Assembly: GCA_900553165.1 (NCBI GenBank)
Contig: USCN01000100.1
Span: 1 to 5,429, forward strand
Direction: 5' to 3'
Source of the DNA: an uncultured Collinsella sp.
GTDB lineage: Bacteria; Actinomycetota; Coriobacteriia; Coriobacteriales; Coriobacteriaceae
DNA: 5,429 bases
Position 1 is the first letter of the stretch, and each line of letters starts with the position of its first letter. Below, one piece after another: positions 1 to 5,429 of this stretch. The translations under genes were made by a program, and so were the position numbers. The notes under the pieces were generated by a model. The model had not been told where the DNA came from. It saw only the letters and a list, made by a program, of their open reading frames with translations, and searched no databases.

Positions 1-708
1 CACAATGGTCGTGTACTCCATAGCGCCGGCCTCTTCCAGGGACTGCTTCACCGATGCGATGGTGGAGCCCTTCTGACCGACGGCCACGTAGATGCAGCGG
101 ACCTGCTTCTTCGGGTCTCCGGATTCCCAGTTGCGCTTCTGGTTGATGATCGTATCGATTGCGATAGCGGTCTTACCGGTCTGGCGGTCGCCGATGATGA
201 GCTGGCGCTGGCCACGTCCGATCGGCGTCATTGCGTCGATGGCCTTCAGGCCGGTGGACAGCGGCTCGTCAACCGGATGACGATGCATAACGTCAGGTGC
301 TTGGGCCTCGAGAATACGACGGCCTTCGGTCTTGATCTCGCCAAGACCGTCAATCGGGTTGCCTAGCGGGTCCACGACGCGGCCAAGGTAGCCGTCGCCG
401 ACGGGCACGGAGAGCACTTCGCCGGTACGACGCACTTCCTGGCCTTCCTCGATACCGGTGAAATCGCCGAGGATAACCACGCCGATTTCGCGGGCGTCAA
501 GGTTGAACGCCAGGCCGAGCGTGCCGTCTTCGAACGTCAGCAGCTCATTGGCCATGCAACCAGGCAGTCCCGTCACGTGCGCAATGCCGTCGCCAGCGGT
601 CGCGACATAACCGACTTCCTGGGTCGGAGTGTCCGACGGCTTGTACGACTCGACGAACTCATCGAGCGCCTTGCGTATCGTGGTGGGATCAATGGTAAGT
701 TCTGCCAT
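1..708 (-). CDS. atpA: F1Fo ATP synthase subunit alpha, N-terminal part (runs off the window)
   Basis: This is the start of the alpha subunit of the F1 head, which forms the alpha3-beta3 hexamer and binds non-catalytic nucleotide. Reading the minus strand from the ATG at 708-706 gives 236 codons with no stop before the window edge, roughly 45% of a usual alpha subunit of 510-545 residues. The protein begins [18 protein letters not shown]. It then shows the beta-barrel region, with motifs such as [11 protein letters not shown] (about residues 47-57), and the Walker A loop GDRQTGKT at residues 173-180, in the form typical of alpha subunits. The arginine finger and the C-terminal helical domain lie outside the window. 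A ribosome binding site, AAGGAGT (719-713), sits four bases before the ATG. It follows atpH by 71 bases and is the fifth gene of the atp operon. Identity is very secure. Confidence 0.97.
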   Translation of the reverse strand, partial: MAELTIDPTTIRKALDEFVESYKPSDTPTQEVGYVATAGDGIAHVTGLPGCMANELLTFEDGTLGLAFNLDAREIGVVILGDFTGIEEGQEVRRTGEVLSVPVGDGYLGRVVDPLGNPIDGLGEIKTEGRRILEAQAPDVMHRHPVDEPLSTGLKAIDAMTPIGRGQRQLIIGDRQTGKTAIAIDTIINQKRNWESGDPKKQVRCIYVAVGQKGSTIASVKQSLEEAGAMEYTTIV

Positions 709-779
709 GATCACTCCTTATTGTTGTTTTTAAATTCAGTCAAGTCTTGTTTCAGGCTTGTTCACCGTGTGGCGTGCCG

Positions 780-1607
780 TCAGGCGGTCGCCTTCACCGT
801 GCGCTGAAGATGTTGCAGCTGTGCGACCACCGTGTTGTCGGTGACCTCGTCGCCCACCTGGATGCGCATACCACCCAAGACGGTCGAATCGACCACCGAG
901 TTGATGTGCACCGGATGGCCGGTCTTCGCCGAATAGATGGCGACGAGCTTCTTGACCTGCTCCTTGCTCAGTGGCGTTGCCGTGGTGACGGTGACCATCG
1001 ATTCGCCCATATGACGGGAGAACTTGTTGATCAGCCACTGAATGGTCTGCAGATAGCGGCGATTGCGCAGATTGCAGGTCGCATGCTCGGCCAGACGCTT
1101 GGTCACCACATTGAAGTCGGCATTGCCGATCAGGCTGTACAGCAGCTTGATACGGGCTTCGGCGGGGACGGTTGCGTCATACAGCTTGCTGCGTACGACC
1201 GGAAGGTTGAGCAGTGCGGAATGCAGCTGGGCAAGCTCGATGGAGACCTGCAGAGTAGCATTCGTGTGGTCCGCGTAGTACATCATGCCATCCACACCGA
1301 AATCCTCGGCGGCGTTGGCGATGTCGGACACGCGGCTCCAACGGCGGGCCACCAGATCGGACATGATTTCCATCGTCAACGGATGGGCATCATCTCCAAT
1401 GAGGGTCTTGACTACCGCAACCTTGTCTTCGACTGGGCGCGACGGGTCGGTGAGGGCACGTTCAAGCTGGATGTTGTGGTCGAGCACGTTGGTGATCGTG
1501 AACAGTTCGTTCCCGATACGCCATGCGTCCTCGCCGCTGTCACGCAGCTTGGGGGCCAGCGAGTCACGCGAAACGCGGTCTGCGATACGCGATGCTTCTC
1601 CTCGCAT
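780..1607 (-). CDS. atpH: F1Fo ATP synthase subunit delta (long actinobacterial form)
   Basis: The delta (OSCP-like) subunit joins the top of the F1 head to the peripheral b stalk. The product is 275 residues, about 95 longer than the roughly 177-residue E. coli delta. The C-terminal signature is visible at about 238-260 (VVDSTVLGGMRIQVGDEV), with the Gly245-Gly246 pair. Residues 124-193 look like the normal N-terminal helical domain. Residues 34-103 resemble them at a constant offset of 90 (E34-L35 and E124-L125; L52, D54, P58, E60 and L142, D144, P148, E150; LIG at 69-71 and 159-161), so the extra length appears to be an internal duplication. The start is fixed by a near-perfect ribosome binding site, AGGGAGGTGA (1620-1611), three bases before the ATG. 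It lies 29 bases after atpF. Unlike the mycobacterial arrangement, b and delta are separate proteins here. Confidence 0.96.
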   Translation of the reverse strand: MRGEASRIADRVSRDSLAPKLRDSGEDAWRIGNELFTITNVLDHNIQLERALTDPSRPVEDKVAVVKTLIGDDAHPLTMEIMSDLVARRWSRVSDIANAAEDFGVDGMMYYADHTNATLQVSIELAQLHSALLNLPVVRSKLYDATVPAEARIKLLYSLIGNADFNVVTKRLAEHATCNLRNRRYLQTIQWLINKFSRHMGESMVTVTTATPLSKEQVKKLVAIYSAKTGHPVHINSVVDSTVLGGMRIQVGDEVTDNTVVAQLQHLQRTVKATA

Positions 1608-1636
1608 TGGTCACCTCCCTTTCTTGAAGGTTTCGA

Positions 1637-2158
1637 TCACTTCTTGTCGCTGTCCAGTTCGGCGATCATCTGGTCGATCATCGTCGACTGCACGTCGTCG
1701 CTTTCCAGCTTGCTGCCCAGGATCTTGCCGGCCAGTGCCGTTGCCAGCACGCCGACCTCACCCTTCAGGCTCACCAGAGCCTGCTGCTGCTGGGACTCGA
1801 TGGAACGCTGGGCGGTGGCGGTGATCTGCGCCGCATCAGCCTCGGCACGGGTACGTGCGTCGGCGATGATGTGCGATGCTTCCGCGCGAGCGTCGTCGCG
1901 GATCTTGGAAGCCTCGACGCGTGCGTTGCTCAGCTGGGCATCGTACTTCGCCTTGGCTTCGTCGGCATCCTTCTGGGCCTGTTCGGCCTTGGCGATGCCG
2001 CCTTCGATCTTGGCTGCGCGCTCATCGAACACGGCCTGGAACTTCGGCAGGAAGAACTTGTAGAAGAACACGGCGACGATGATCAGAATGACCAACGACC
2101 AGAAAATGTCGTAGCTTTTCGGAAGGAACAGTTCCATCTCGCTAGCTGCGGTCACCAT
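1637..2158 (-). CDS. atpF: F1Fo ATP synthase subunit b
   Basis: Subunit b is the peripheral stalk that holds the F1 head still relative to the a subunit. The 173-residue protein has one N-terminal membrane helix at about residues 18-37 (FWSLVILIIVAVFFYKFFLP). A long charged, alanine-rich helix follows at about 40-125 with many E, K, A and D residues, as expected for the coiled-coil stalk. A C-terminal part (about 130-170) should contact delta. The length is typical of bacterial b subunits (about 155-185). The ribosome binding site AAAGGAGG (2174-2167) is eight bases before the ATG. A second Met at residue 8 (MELFLPKSY) is possible as a start but has no better site. The gene follows atpE by 59 bases and precedes atpH by 29. 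Confidence 0.96.
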   Translation of the reverse strand: MVTAASEMELFLPKSYDIFWSLVILIIVAVFFYKFFLPKFQAVFDERAAKIEGGIAKAEQAQKDADEAKAKYDAQLSNARVEASKIRDDARAEASHIIADARTRAEADAAQITATAQRSIESQQQQALVSLKGEVGVLATALAGKILGSKLESDDVQSTMIDQMIAELDSDKK

Positions 2159-2217
2159 AGTGTCTTCCTCCTTTCACGTTCGTTTGCGTCTTCGGTGTTT
2201 ACCTTGGGGATCAAGTC

Positions 2218-3311
<1,094 letters not shown>

Positions 3312-3316
3312 TCACG

Positions 3317-3322
3317 CCTCCT
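3317..3322 (-). promoter_or_regulatory. Ribosome binding site of atpB
   Basis: The minus strand reads AGGAGG followed by CGTGA and the ATG at 3311. The perfect core and five-base spacing decide the start of AtpB over the in-frame Met codons at residues 10 and 18. Confidence 0.85.
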
Positions 3323-3331
3323 GCTCTTGTG

Positions 3332-3359
3332 TCAGCTGTTAGTCTAGCCCAACAGCTGA
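3332..3359 (-). repeat. 9-bp inverted repeat just upstream of the atpB ribosome binding site
   Basis: TCAGCTGTT (3332-3340) and AACAGCTGA (3351-3359) are perfect inverted arms around a 10-base centre. The pair ends nine bases before the AGGAGG of atpB. With no T-run after it on either strand, it is not a Rho-independent terminator. It could be an RNA hairpin in the atp leader or a protein-binding dyad. Confidence 0.55.
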
Positions 3360-3362
3360 GTC

Positions 3363-3455
3363 GAATGTGACATTCCGGTTACCAAACCAGAACATCCTTC
3401 GGGTTCTATGTTAACGCGCCCATAAACGCGTTCGCATACCAGCCCCGAATGGCTG
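3363..3455 (-). repeat. Run of short inverted repeats in the presumed atp leader
   Basis: Five dyads lie one after another. They are GAATGT/ACATTC (3363-3368, 3370-3375), GGTT/AACC (3377-3380, 3385-3388), AGAAC/GTTCT (3389-3393, 3403-3407), AACGCG/CGCGTT (3413-3418, 3427-3432) and CAGCC/GGCTG (3440-3444, 3451-3455). Four have loops of 4-9 bases and could fold as RNA hairpins. The first has a single central base and is better read as a DNA-binding dyad. Together with the 9-bp repeat nearer atpB they suggest a structured 5' leader. Each arm is short, so chance cannot be ruled out. Confidence 0.4.
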
Positions 3456-3461
3456 CAAAGG

Positions 3462-3467
3462 ATTATC
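3462..3467 (-). promoter_or_regulatory. Candidate -10 element for the atp operon
   Basis: The minus strand reads TCTGATAATCC. GATAAT matches the -10 consensus at five of six places and would start transcription near 3455, giving a leader of about 144 bases before atpB. No good -35 hexamer is seen at the normal distance (GGAATG at 17 bases). A second weaker candidate is TCTAAT at 3559-3554, with TCGACA at 3580-3575 but only a 15-base spacer. Confidence 0.3.
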
Positions 3468-3638
3468 AGACCGTGGCTAGACAACATTCCGCACCGGGAG
3501 CTTTCCCCTACTACCGTATAGCGAAAACCGGCGTTTCGCACGTTGCGGGGACTATTAGACACAACCACGGCCGTTGTCGATTCGGCCTATTTCACCCCCA
3601 TTCACACCAAAATAGACATCGTTTGCAACACTGCTTGA

Positions 3639-3650
3639 TAAAACGTTTTA
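3639..3650. promoter_or_regulatory. Perfect 12-bp palindrome of LacI-operator type
   Basis: TAAAACGTTTTA is its own reverse complement, with a central CG flanked by A-runs and T-runs. Even-length palindromes centred on CG are the usual form of LacI/GalR-family operators. It lies 328 bases upstream of the atpB start and 153 bases past the metA start-distal end, outside any gene, upstream of the candidate atp promoters. Function is inferred from form alone. Confidence 0.4.
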
Positions 3651-3721
3651 CTTAACATATCGCACCATAATATATGACGGCGAAAATGAAACGATGTCGC
3701 AGCAGGCAACAAAAACCGCGC

Positions 3722-3760
3722 AAAAAGCCCACGACACCGCGCAAAAGCGGCAATCGTGGG
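3722..3760 (-). terminator. Rho-independent terminator after metA
   Basis: On the minus strand the arms CCCACGA (3760-3754) and TCGTGGG (3734-3728) form a 7-bp outer stem. Inside is a 4-bp CCGC/GCGG stem (3750-3747 with 3740-3737) and a six-base loop. A run CTTTTT follows at 3727-3722. It begins 42 bases after the metA stop and should separate metA from the atp operon. Confidence 0.8.
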
Positions 3761-3802
3761 ACAATCGCCAATACTTGTCAGTACTCGCCGATCTTCGTGA
3801 AA

Positions 3803-4837
3803 TCAGCCGCGAATGACACCGTATCCATCGTGCGAGAATGGCGTGAACGCGTCGACACGCGGAGAACCGGGCTCGTGCCGGATCGAACGGTCGGTGCCGA
3901 GGCGCTTCTCCTCGCGCAGCTGCGGTACTTCGCTCAAATCGTAAGGCGTGGTCTGATAGACCCAGTTGAGCCAGTTGCGCCACAGCAGGTTGGCGTGGGC
4001 GCGCCAGGCGAACAGCGGTTCGAGCTTCGGATCGTCGTGCGGGAAATAGTTTTCGGGGAACGGCACGTTGGTCATGCCCTTCTTCATATCCCTCTCGTAT
4101 TCCTCGGCGAGCGTGTACTTGCCGTATTCCCAATGGCCGAGCGCGAACACTTCGGAGAAGTCACGCGTGGCGATCAGGCCCGGGCCGGACTGCGGCCCCC
4201 AAGTCAAGACCTGCAGCTCGGGATTATGGGCGATATCACCCTCGTTGACCCCCGCCAGGCGGGAATGCGGTTGCAGGCAGATCTCGTCGAAACCGTTGGT
4301 GAGGAAGCAGTATTCGTCCTGCAGATACTGGGGGAACACTCCAAAGAGCTTCTCCGGCAGCAGCTCCTTGCGCACACCGTACCGATAGTTGAGCGCGCCC
4401 ATCGCACCCCAGCACAGGTACATGGTGGAGAAGACGTGGGTGGATGCCCAGTCGAGAATCTGCTTGAACTCGTCCCAGTAGTCGACCTGCTCGAAATCGA
4501 GGTGCTCGACGGGCGCTCCCGTCACCACAAGACCGTCGTAATAGTTGTCTTTGAACGCATCGAGCGTCTCGTAGAACTTCACCAGATGGTCGGCGCTCAC
4601 GTGCGTGGCCTCGTGGGTGGAGGTCTTCATGAAGTCGACCTCGACCTGCAGCGGGCTCTTGGAGATCAGACGCAGCAGTTGCGTTTCGGTCTCGATCTTC
4701 TTCGGCATGAGGTTCAGGATCACCAGCTTGAGCGGACGCACACGCTGGCGCTCCGCTTCGGGCTTTTCAAGCGCGAAGATGCGCTCGGAGTCGAGAATGT
4801 CTCTGGCCGGAAGGCCGCTGGGAATCTTGATAGGCAT
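3803..4837 (-). CDS. metA: MetA-family homoserine O-acyltransferase, predicted acetyl-CoA-using
   Basis: The enzyme acylates homoserine, the first committed step of methionine synthesis, in the cytoplasm. The 344-residue protein has the MetA hallmarks at the standard numbering: the N-terminus MPIKIPSGLP, LMPKKIETETQ (43-53), nucleophile Cys142 in YLCWGAMGA, and His235 and Glu237 in ALGHWEYGKY. Residue 111 is Glu (VTGAPVEHLDF). Published work on this family links Glu111 to acetyl-CoA use and Gly111 to succinyl-CoA use, so homoserine O-acetyltransferase activity is predicted despite the usual 'succinyltransferase' label. A tail of about 35 residues after position 309 extends past the end of E. 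coli MetA. The start agrees with the family N-terminus, but the only upstream purine run, AGGA, is just three bases from the ATG. The gene appears monocistronic, with a terminator 42 bases downstream. Confidence 0.96.
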   Translation of the reverse strand: MPIKIPSGLPARDILDSERIFALEKPEAERQRVRPLKLVILNLMPKKIETETQLLRLISKSPLQVEVDFMKTSTHEATHVSADHLVKFYETLDAFKDNYYDGLVVTGAPVEHLDFEQVDYWDEFKQILDWASTHVFSTMYLCWGAMGALNYRYGVRKELLPEKLFGVFPQYLQDEYCFLTNGFDEICLQPHSRLAGVNEGDIAHNPELQVLTWGPQSGPGLIATRDFSEVFALGHWEYGKYTLAEEYERDMKKGMTNVPFPENYFPHDDPKLEPLFAWRAHANLLWRNWLNWVYQTTPYDLSEVPQLREEKRLGTDRSIRHEPGSPRVDAFTPFSHDGYGVIRG

Positions 4838-4844
4838 GTTTCCT

Positions 4845-4850
4845 ATTATG
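4845..4850 (-). promoter_or_regulatory. Possible -10 element immediately before metA
   Basis: The minus strand reads CATAAT followed by AGGAAAC and the ATG. The hexamer matches TATAAT at five of six places, and its distance would start transcription at or one base before the ATG, giving a leaderless mRNA. No -35 match is evident at the usual spacing. The same bases contain the close-set AGGA, so the two readings compete. Confidence 0.3.
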
Positions 4851-4851
4851 G

Positions 4852-4899
4852 TGCGGACCCGGATATGGCGTATTCGGCGGTTTTCATCGACGGTCCGCA
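4852..4899 (-). repeat. 8-bp inverted repeat upstream of metA
   Basis: TGCGGACC (4852-4859) and GGTCCGCA (4892-4899) are perfect inverted arms around a 32-base centre. On the minus strand the stem would end 14 bases before the metA ATG. It could close a structured metA leader RNA if transcription starts near 4895-4900, or be a pair of protein sites. I recognise no known riboswitch in the loop. Confidence 0.45.
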
Positions 4900-4901
4900 G
4901 C

Positions 4902-4930
4902 GTTATACGAAAAACGGATAACGCGTTATC
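4902..4930 (-). promoter_or_regulatory. Candidate metA promoter -10 with a 14-bp palindrome over the -35 region
   Basis: TATAAC (4907-4902 on the minus strand) is a fair -10. A canonical -35 is missing; at that distance lies the perfect palindrome GATAACGCGTTATC (4917-4930). The half-site CGTTAT occurs at 4901-4906 and 4924-4929 on the plus strand and at 4923-4918 on the minus strand. The arrangement suits a repressor or activator site for metA, perhaps tied to methionine supply, but no regulator can be named. Confidence 0.4.
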
Positions 4931-4973
4931 GGATATGCGATTTCACTAGCAGCGCAATATGCGACACGCCGAT

Positions 4974-5001
4974 TTGACTTATTAGCCAACATCCGTAAAG
5001 T
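4974..5001 (+). promoter_or_regulatory. Promoter of the initiator tRNA gene
   Basis: TTGACT (4974-4979), a 16-base spacer and TAAAGT (4996-5001) make a good sigma-70-type promoter. Transcription would start near 5008, giving a leader of about 25 bases before the mature tRNA end at 5033. Confidence 0.65.
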
Positions 5002-5010
5002 AGTTAGAGC

Positions 5011-5026
5011 TGCCTCAATGAAGGCA
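5011..5026 (+). other. Small hairpin in the pre-tRNA 5' leader
   Basis: TGCCT (5011-5015) and AGGCA (5022-5026) form a 5-bp stem with a 6-base loop, ending six bases before the mature tRNA start. It may influence RNase P cleavage or simply be chance. Confidence 0.35.
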
Positions 5027-5032
5027 AGCCGA

Positions 5033-5109
5033 CGCGGGGTGGAGCAGCTCGGTAGCTCGCTGGGCTCATAACCCAGAGGTCCATGGTTCAAATCCATGCC
5101 CCGCTACCA
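5033..5109 (+). tRNA. Initiator tRNA-fMet (CAU anticodon)
   Basis: A 77-base cloverleaf with encoded CCA end. The acceptor arm CGCGGGG pairs with CCCCGCT except at the first position, where C1 faces U72. An unpaired 1-72 is the hallmark of a bacterial initiator that can be formylated. The anticodon stem ends in GGG:CCC (positions 29-31 with 39-41), the second initiator hallmark, needed for P-site entry. The anticodon CAT lies at 5067-5069. The T arm is CATGG-TTCAAAT-CCATG and the D arm is GAGC/GCTC. It has its own promoter upstream and a terminator five bases after the CCA. Confidence 0.95.
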
Positions 5110-5113
5110 ATTG

Positions 5114-5150
5114 AAACCGGAAACCTTTTCGTTTCCGGTTTTTTGTTTTT
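5114..5150 (+). terminator. Rho-independent terminator of the tRNA gene
   Basis: AAACCGGAAAC (5114-5124) pairs perfectly over 11 bases with GTTTCCGGTTT (5131-5141) around the loop CTTTTC, followed by a T-rich tail to 5150. The tail direction assigns it to the plus-strand tRNA. Confidence 0.92.
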
Positions 5151-5270
5151 CTAGGACGTCTCGCTCCTTTTATATAAAGTCCCCATACATATCGAACGCA
5201 ACCGACGCGCACAACGTATGGTCATGCCGGCTGCAGCCTTCATAATCGAACATAATCGCAAATCATGTAT

Positions 5271-5282
5271 TAAAACGCTTTA
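5271..5282. promoter_or_regulatory. LacI-operator-like imperfect palindrome
   Basis: TAAAACGCTTTA is symmetric at ten of twelve bases around a central CG and nearly repeats the TAAAACGTTTTA palindrome upstream of the atp operon. It lies about 86 bases upstream of the TATAAT box. Its role is inferred from form. Confidence 0.35.
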
Positions 5283-5367
5283 CCAAAAGTATTTGAAGAA
5301 AGCACTTGTAGCCGCATCGCCGTAATCGTTACGAAAAGGGAAATCACAAAAAGAACACAACTACCTC

Positions 5368-5373
5368 TATAAT
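5368..5373 (+). promoter_or_regulatory. Perfect -10 box of a probable leaderless gene
   Basis: TATAAT is followed by seven bases and then ATG at 5381, so transcription should start at 5380-5381. No clear -35 is seen (CACAAA at a 17-base spacing is poor). The spacing leaves no room for a ribosome binding site. Confidence 0.6.
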
Positions 5374-5380
5374 CGGCTAT

Positions 5381-5429
5381 ATGAATGAAGCAACATCATC
5401 AAGCGCGACACCGCGCACAAAGGCAACAG
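5381..5429 (+). CDS. Start of an unidentified gene (runs off the window)
   Basis: Only 16 codons are present, reading MNEATSSSATPRTKAT, with no stop before the edge. An in-frame TAG lies at 5309-5311, and no ATG, GTG or TTG lies between it and this ATG, so this is the first possible start. There is no ribosome binding site, but a perfect TATAAT at 5368-5373 places the transcript start at the ATG, which supports a leaderless mRNA. The Ser/Thr/Ala-rich beginning ending in basic residues resembles the linker before the DNA-binding domain of some regulators. The nearby LacI-type operator would fit an autoregulated LacI-family gene, but this is a guess. Confidence 0.5.
   Translation, partial: MNEATSSSATPRTKAT

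Larger units (their letters stand above)
3312..3802. other. 490-base non-coding region between metA and atpB
   Basis: No convincing gene lies here. Short open frames on both strands have odd composition, no ribosome binding site and no recognisable protein features. The region holds, from the metA side, the metA terminator, a TAAAACGTTTTA palindrome, candidate promoters and the inverted-repeat run leading to atpB. It is much longer than the gaps inside the operon and is the most likely place for atp transcription control. Confidence 0.75.
5151..5380 (+). other. Non-coding regulatory region upstream of the right-edge gene
   Basis: No gene is seen. AT content rises compared with the coding regions. 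The stretch holds a TTTATATAAA palindrome (5169-5178), a GGCTGCAGCC palindrome (5229-5238), a tandem repeat of CATAATCG[AC]A (5241-5250 and 5251-5260), the LacI-operator-like TAAAACGCTTTA (5271-5282), the dyad CGTAA-TCG-TTACG (5321-5333) and a perfect TATAAT at 5368. The density of such elements points to a regulated promoter. Confidence 0.55.

Noticed and set aside
747..2063. A 438-codon open frame on the plus strand
   Set aside because: It lies opposite atpH and atpF, which are certain genes. High-GC codon bias often leaves the opposite strand open; composition is odd and no start signal is seen.
3332..3359. Terminator or attenuator ahead of atpB
   Set aside because: The hairpin has no T-run after it on either strand, so simple Rho-independent termination is unlikely.
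3344..3655. Two short open frames (3344-3568 minus, 3449-3655 plus) as possible small genes such as atpI
   Set aside because: Neither has a ribosome binding site or membrane segments. AtpI would be a small membrane protein, and these are hydrophilic and of irregular composition.
3674..4921. A 415-codon open frame on the plus strand
   Set aside because: It covers metA and its terminator on the opposite strand, with no ribosome binding site or recognisable protein features.
4903..5097. A 64-codon minus-strand open frame
   Set aside because: Its first third is the reverse complement of the tRNA gene, a common false protein call.
5033..5150. Integration site at the 3' end of the tRNA gene
   Set aside because: No repeat of the tRNA 3' end is seen downstream and no integrase is present; a normal terminator follows.

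Overview
The window looks like a stretch of a high-GC actinobacterial chromosome, most probably Bifidobacterium (longum/breve-like). This is judged from protein content recognised by eye, not from a database search. It holds the first part of an F1Fo ATP synthase operon on the minus strand, a MetA-type homoserine acyltransferase gene on the minus strand, an initiator tRNA on the plus strand, and the first codons of an unidentified plus-strand gene.

Layout from high to low coordinate on the minus strand: metA (4837-3803), a Rho-independent terminator (3760-3722), a 490-base non-coding region, then atpB (a), atpE (c), atpF (b), atpH (delta) and the first 236 codons of atpA (alpha), which runs off the left edge. 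The atp genes are separated by 29-71 bases and each has its own purine-rich ribosome binding site, so they read as one operon. AtpB, AtpE and AtpF form the membrane proton channel, c-ring and peripheral stalk. AtpH links that stalk to the F1 head, of which AtpA is a main part. In this organism the enzyme may often hydrolyse ATP to keep up the proton gradient, but that is an inference from fermentative lifestyle. No atpI lies upstream of atpB. The gap instead holds a run of inverted repeats that may form a structured leader RNA, and a perfect 12-bp palindrome of the LacI-operator type.

On the right, metA and a plus-strand initiator tRNA-fMet diverge from a 195-base region. That region contains a good tRNA promoter, a perfect 14-bp palindrome and an 8-bp inverted repeat in the metA upstream sequence. 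The tRNA is followed by a strong terminator. A 230-base regulatory region then leads to a perfect TATAAT placed so that transcription would begin at or next to the ATG of the last gene, which suggests a leaderless mRNA.

I see no mobile element, CRISPR array or clearly new multi-gene system. The points most worth a second look are the Glu111 residue of MetA (predicts acetyl-CoA rather than succinyl-CoA use), the internal duplication in AtpH, the hairpin-rich atp leader, and the operator-like palindromes in the intergenic regions.
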